From Alphaproteobacteria bacterium (GTDB lineage Bacteria > Pseudomonadota > Alphaproteobacteria > Micropepsales > Micropepsaceae): a DNA stretch of 51,613 nt. This document shows positions 49,046-51,613 of the stretch, piece after piece. The notes under the pieces were generated by a model. The model had not been told where the DNA came from. It saw only the letters and a list, made by a program, of their open reading frames with translations, and searched no databases. Numbering within the stretch: the stretch's first letter is position 1; each line of letters opens with the position of its first letter. Made by a program: the position numbers and the translations under genes. The stretch is from the NCBI GenBank assembly GCA_947474645.1, contig CANJJD010000016.1, forward strand, positions 1 to 51,613. The letters run 5' to 3'.

Positions 49046-50200
49046 ATGACGTTGCCAGACGACAAGCCGGCTGTGGCCGAAAAGGCCAACGCGCCTGCAA
49101 CAATGACGTCGCGCCGCGGCGTCATGGCGGGGACGGCCGCCGGCATGGTGGGCGCAGGCCTGCTGGCGGCGAACCAGCCGGCGCAAGCCCTTGTCGGGGT
49201 ACCGCTTCGCATGCCGCTTCCGCCGCCGGCCCTGGCGCCGCGCAGCGAGCTGGTGAATGTGTTCGAGTATGAGGACCAGGCGCGCCTGGTGGCGGGGCCG
49301 GCGAAGATGGCCACGGTTAGCGGCAGCGACCGCACCGTCACCGATCGCATCACCCTGCGCCCCCGGATGAACATCCCGACCCGGGACCTGGACCTGACGA
49401 CCAGCTTGTTCGGCGACCAGCACTTCACGCCGATCATTGTCGGACCCATGGCCGACCAGAAGCGCTTCCACCCCGAAGGCGAAATCGCCACGGCGCGCGG
49501 CGCTTCCGCGGCAAAGGCCGCGATGGTGGTGAGCAGCGATGCCAGCACGCCCCTGGCGACGATTGCCCAGGCCACGACATCTCCGCTGTGGCTGCAGGTC
49601 TATTCTGGCAGTCCCAAGATAAAGGACAGGCTCGCCGAAGCGAATGCCGCCAAGGCCAAGGCAGTGATCGTGACCGTCAATGCCGGCGCCTCCGCCAATG
49701 CACTCGCGACACCGGATGCGGCGCGCATCGATTGGGCCGCGGTTGACGCCGTAGTGAAAGCTACGTCCCTGCCCGTGATCGTGAAGGGCGTCACGCACCC
49801 CCAGGACGCGAAGGAAGCGGTCGCCCGTGGCGCCAAAGGCGTGGTGGTGTCGAACTATCGCGGCGGCAACGCGGCAGCGCTGAAAGGCACGCTGCTGCTG
49901 GTCGCGCCGGTGGTTCAGGCGGTGGGCGGCCAGGTGCCGGTGCTGGTGGATGGCAGTTTCCGCTACGGCTCGGACATCCTCAAGGCGTTGGCGCTTGGCG
50001 CCAAGGGCGTGATGATCGGCCGGCCCGTCATGTGGGGCCTGGCCGCCTATGGCGCCGATGGCGTGCAGGGCGTTGTCGAATTGCTGCAGACCGATCTCGC
50101 CAGAATCATGGCCATGTGCGGCCGGGTAAATCTGGCGGCGGTCAATGCCAGCCTGGTGCGGATTCACGCCCCTCTTCCTGCGGTGAAAAACAATGGCTGA
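49046..50200 (+). CDS. Tat-type FMN alpha-hydroxyacid dehydrogenase homologue lacking catalytic His/Arg
   Basis: 384-residue paralogue of the next gene. A twin-arginine type signal (TSRRGVMAGTAAGMVGAGLL, ending AQA) is followed by an FMN-dependent alpha-hydroxyacid oxidase TIM barrel: PIIVGPMADQKRFHPEGEIA, the FMN lysine K247 (PVIVKGVTHPQDA), D302-GSFR306 and GVMIGRPVMWGLAAYGADGV. The active-site box SNHGGR is replaced by SNYRGGN (269-275), so the catalytic histidine and the substrate arginine are missing; the loop-4 region is also very short. It probably binds FMN but cannot perform the usual chemistry. It may be a structural partner of the second protein. Confidence 0.88.
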   Translation: MTLPDDKPAVAEKANAPATMTSRRGVMAGTAAGMVGAGLLAANQPAQALVGVPLRMPLPPPALAPRSELVNVFEYEDQARLVAGPAKMATVSGSDRTVTDRITLRPRMNIPTRDLDLTTSLFGDQHFTPIIVGPMADQKRFHPEGEIATARGASAAKAAMVVSSDASTPLATIAQATTSPLWLQVYSGSPKIKDRLAEANAAKAKAVIVTVNAGASANALATPDAARIDWAAVDAVVKATSLPVIVKGVTHPQDAKEAVARGAKGVVVSNYRGGNAAALKGTLLLVAPVVQAVGGQVPVLVDGSFRYGSDILKALALGAKGVMIGRPVMWGLAAYGADGVQGVVELLQTDLARIMAMCGRVNLAAVNASLVRIHAPLPAVKNNG

Positions 50201-51476
50201 TATCGAAAAGCCCCCTACCGAGAAGACATGGGCGGCGAGCCCGTCGCGGCGCAAGGCACTGACCCGCCTGGCGGGCTTCATGGCCGCCTCGCCCATCGCT
50301 GCTATGGCGCAACAGGATCCCGCCAAACCTCTCAGCGCCGTGCGCCGCGTTCCTGGCCTTTCAGAGATGCGGACGTCATTCGACTTCCAGCCGGTGTTCG
50401 AAGGCAACCTGCTGCCGTCGGTTTACGAATACACCGCGCATGGCGACGGGTCGGAGTTTACCTTGCGGCGAAACCGCCAGGCTTTCGACTGGGTCGATAT
50501 CGTGCCGACACGCGCGCCCATCCCGGAATCCCAGGTCGACCTGTCGTCCGATCTGCTGGGCGTGAAAATGAAATTCCCCATGATCGTGGGGCCGTCATCC
50601 GGCCAGAACCAGATCCATCCCGAAGGCGAAGTGGGAATGTTCAAGGGCGCCACGGCGGCCGGCATGGTGGACGTTCTGGCCAGTGCCACCGCCAGTACGG
50701 CGAAAGCGGCATTGACAGCGGTGCCCAGCGGCATCCTGTGGCAGCAGCACTACCCAATCGAAAACCTGGCCACCATGCAGACGGCGCTGGCAGGCGTGCA
50801 GGATGCCGGCGTCACCAACATCGTCGTCACGGTGGATCAGCAGGCATCGGTTTACGAACGGACTCTGCGGATCCGCAACCTGGGCGGCCGCGCAACCCGC
50901 GCCGCCAGCGGCGGTGGCGGCAATGCCGCCGCCGAAGCCGCCGCCGCGGCCGCTGCCAAGGCGGCCGCCGGCGGTCCGGCGGTGCCGGGTTCGGTGCGTT
51001 ATCGGGTCAGCGACAGGCGGTTGTGGTATAGCTGGGCTTATATTGATGCGGTGCGCAAAGTCGCCCGCAACAAGCTGATCGTGAAGGGCATCCTGGATCC
51101 GGAAGACGCCAAGCTGGCGATCGAGCACGGCGCCGACGCGATCGTGGTGTCCAATCACGGCGGGCGTTCGATGGATTACGGTCCCTCGACCCTGGAAGTG
51201 CTGCCGGAGATCGTGGCGGCCGTGAACGGCCGGATTCCCGTCCTGTTCGACAGCGGCATCCGCCGTGGCGCTGACATCTTCACGGCGCTGGCCCTGGGCG
51301 CCAACGGCGTCTGCCTGGGACGCACGGCCCGCTGGGGCCTTGGGGCTTTCGGCGCGACTGGCGCGCAGCGCGTGTTCGAGATCCTGCAGGCCGAACTCGT
51401 CCAGGTGGCAGCCGCCGCCGGATGCGCCCGGCTGTCGGACATCAACAAGACGATGGTGAAGACGCACTTCGTGTAG
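50193..51476 (+). CDS. Tat-type FMN-dependent alpha-hydroxyacid dehydrogenase
   Basis: 427-residue FMN enzyme of the lactate/glycolate/mandelate oxidase family. A twin-arginine type signal lies at about 15-39 (SPSRRKALTRLAGFMAASPI). The barrel has PMIVGPSSGQNQIHPEGEVG, K298 (LIVKGILDPEDA), the intact active site S320-N-H322-G-G-R325, D353-SGIRR and GVCLGRTARWGLGAFGATGA, so it should be catalytically competent. Loop 4 holds a low-complexity Ala/Gly insert (234-262). Its start overlaps the preceding gene by 8 bp. Export of an FMN enzyme through Tat is plausible because Tat carries folded, cofactor-loaded proteins. The substrate is unknown. Confidence 0.92.
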   Translation: MADIEKPPTEKTWAASPSRRKALTRLAGFMAASPIAAMAQQDPAKPLSAVRRVPGLSEMRTSFDFQPVFEGNLLPSVYEYTAHGDGSEFTLRRNRQAFDWVDIVPTRAPIPESQVDLSSDLLGVKMKFPMIVGPSSGQNQIHPEGEVGMFKGATAAGMVDVLASATASTAKAALTAVPSGILWQQHYPIENLATMQTALAGVQDAGVTNIVVTVDQQASVYERTLRIRNLGGRATRAASGGGGNAAAEAAAAAAAKAAAGGPAVPGSVRYRVSDRRLWYSWAYIDAVRKVARNKLIVKGILDPEDAKLAIEHGADAIVVSNHGGRSMDYGPSTLEVLPEIVAAVNGRIPVLFDSGIRRGADIFTALALGANGVCLGRTARWGLGAFGATGAQRVFEILQAELVQVAAAAGCARLSDINKTMVKTHFV

Positions 51477-51535
51477 CGGGCAGTAAATCCTGCCGCGCTC
51501 GCCTCAAGTCGCTGACGCGCGGCGGGCTTGGCATT

Positions 51536-51562
51536 CAAATCGATCGCGTTGCGATCGATTTG
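51536..51562. repeat. Perfect 12 bp hairpin next to the tRNA-Val 3' end
   Basis: CAAATCGATCGC (51536-51547) and GCGATCGATTTG (51551-51562) pair perfectly around GTT. It lies one base after the tRNA CCA end in the tRNA's direction, so it may act as a terminator or processing signal, although no long T-run follows. It could also terminate the plus-strand FMN genes. Confidence 0.6.
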
Positions 51563-51563
51563 A

Positions 51564-51613
51564 TGGTGGGCGGCACAGGGATCGAACCTGTGACCCCTTC
51601 CATGTCAAGGAAG
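51564..51613 (-). tRNA. tRNA-Val(GAC), 3' part (cut by window edge)
   Basis: On the minus strand the sequence begins with the anticodon stem-loop CTTCC-TTGACAT-GGAAG (anticodon GAC at 51606-51604), followed by a T-arm ACAGG-TTCGATC-CCTGT and the acceptor strand GCCGCCC, discriminator A and an encoded CCA (51566-51564). The D-arm and 5' acceptor strand lie outside the window. Confidence 0.95.

Overview
The window is GC-rich, densely coded DNA with many 1-4 bp gene overlaps. It reads as an alphaproteobacterial chromosome. Supporting signs are a complete dcw cluster in the alphaproteobacterial order, GANTC (CcrM-type) sites before ftsZ, an ArsR-methyltransferase fusion gene leading metF-metH, class A RNase P RNA, an egtB-egtD pair and a CCA-encoded tRNA-Val. 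I cannot name the genus. A Rhizomicrobium/Micropepsaceae- or Caulobacterales-like bacterium would fit, but that is an impression, not a search result.

Region 1 (1-17089, minus strand) is the division and cell wall cluster. Read in its own direction it is mraZ, rsmH, ftsL, ftsI, murE, murF, mraY, murD, ftsW, murG, murC, murB, ddl, ftsQ, ftsA and the first 205 codons of ftsZ, which runs off the left edge. Almost every junction overlaps or abuts. Only ftsA-ftsZ has a real gap, and it carries two GANTC sites. Upstream of mraZ (17090-17469) lie three TGGGA repeats at 10 bp period over a candidate promoter, and three copies of TTAACGA.

Region 2 (17470-19256) has a beta-hydroxyacid dehydrogenase and a DUF1810 gene on the plus strand, a patch of hairpins, and rnpB on the minus strand.

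Region 3 (19260-26226, minus) is a likely five-gene operon: an ArsR-type regulator fused to a SAM methyltransferase, metF, metH, a TerB/J-domain protein and an AmpD-like amidase. A perfect 8+8 bp palindrome sits just upstream of the first gene and is the probable operator.

Region 4 (26314-36582) holds mlaA-mlaC (lipid trafficking), ettA, a phosphoesterase, an outer-membrane-type protein, a TonB-dependent receptor, and egtB-egtD (ergothioneine synthesis) followed by a periplasmic cupin. mlaA and egtD each carry an apparent +1 frameshift inside a homopolymer (C6 and T7).

Region 5 (36583-42453) holds a Crp/Fnr remnant, a small beta-barrel protein, and then four plus-strand genes for exported proteins: a diheme cytochrome c, a 634-residue Tat-type protein of no recognised family, a solo ModA-like binding protein and an NHL-propeller protein. 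This is the best candidate in the window for an undescribed system.

Region 6 (42452-51613) has a DEAD-box helicase with a DbpA-like domain, two small unknown genes, a BaiN/YhiN-type flavoprotein, dctA, a secreted alpha/beta hydrolase, two overlapping genes for Tat-type FMN alpha-hydroxyacid dehydrogenase family proteins (the first has lost the catalytic His and Arg), and the 3' part of tRNA-Val(GAC). Hydrolase, FMN enzymes and DctA could together make, oxidise and import small acids, but that link is inference.
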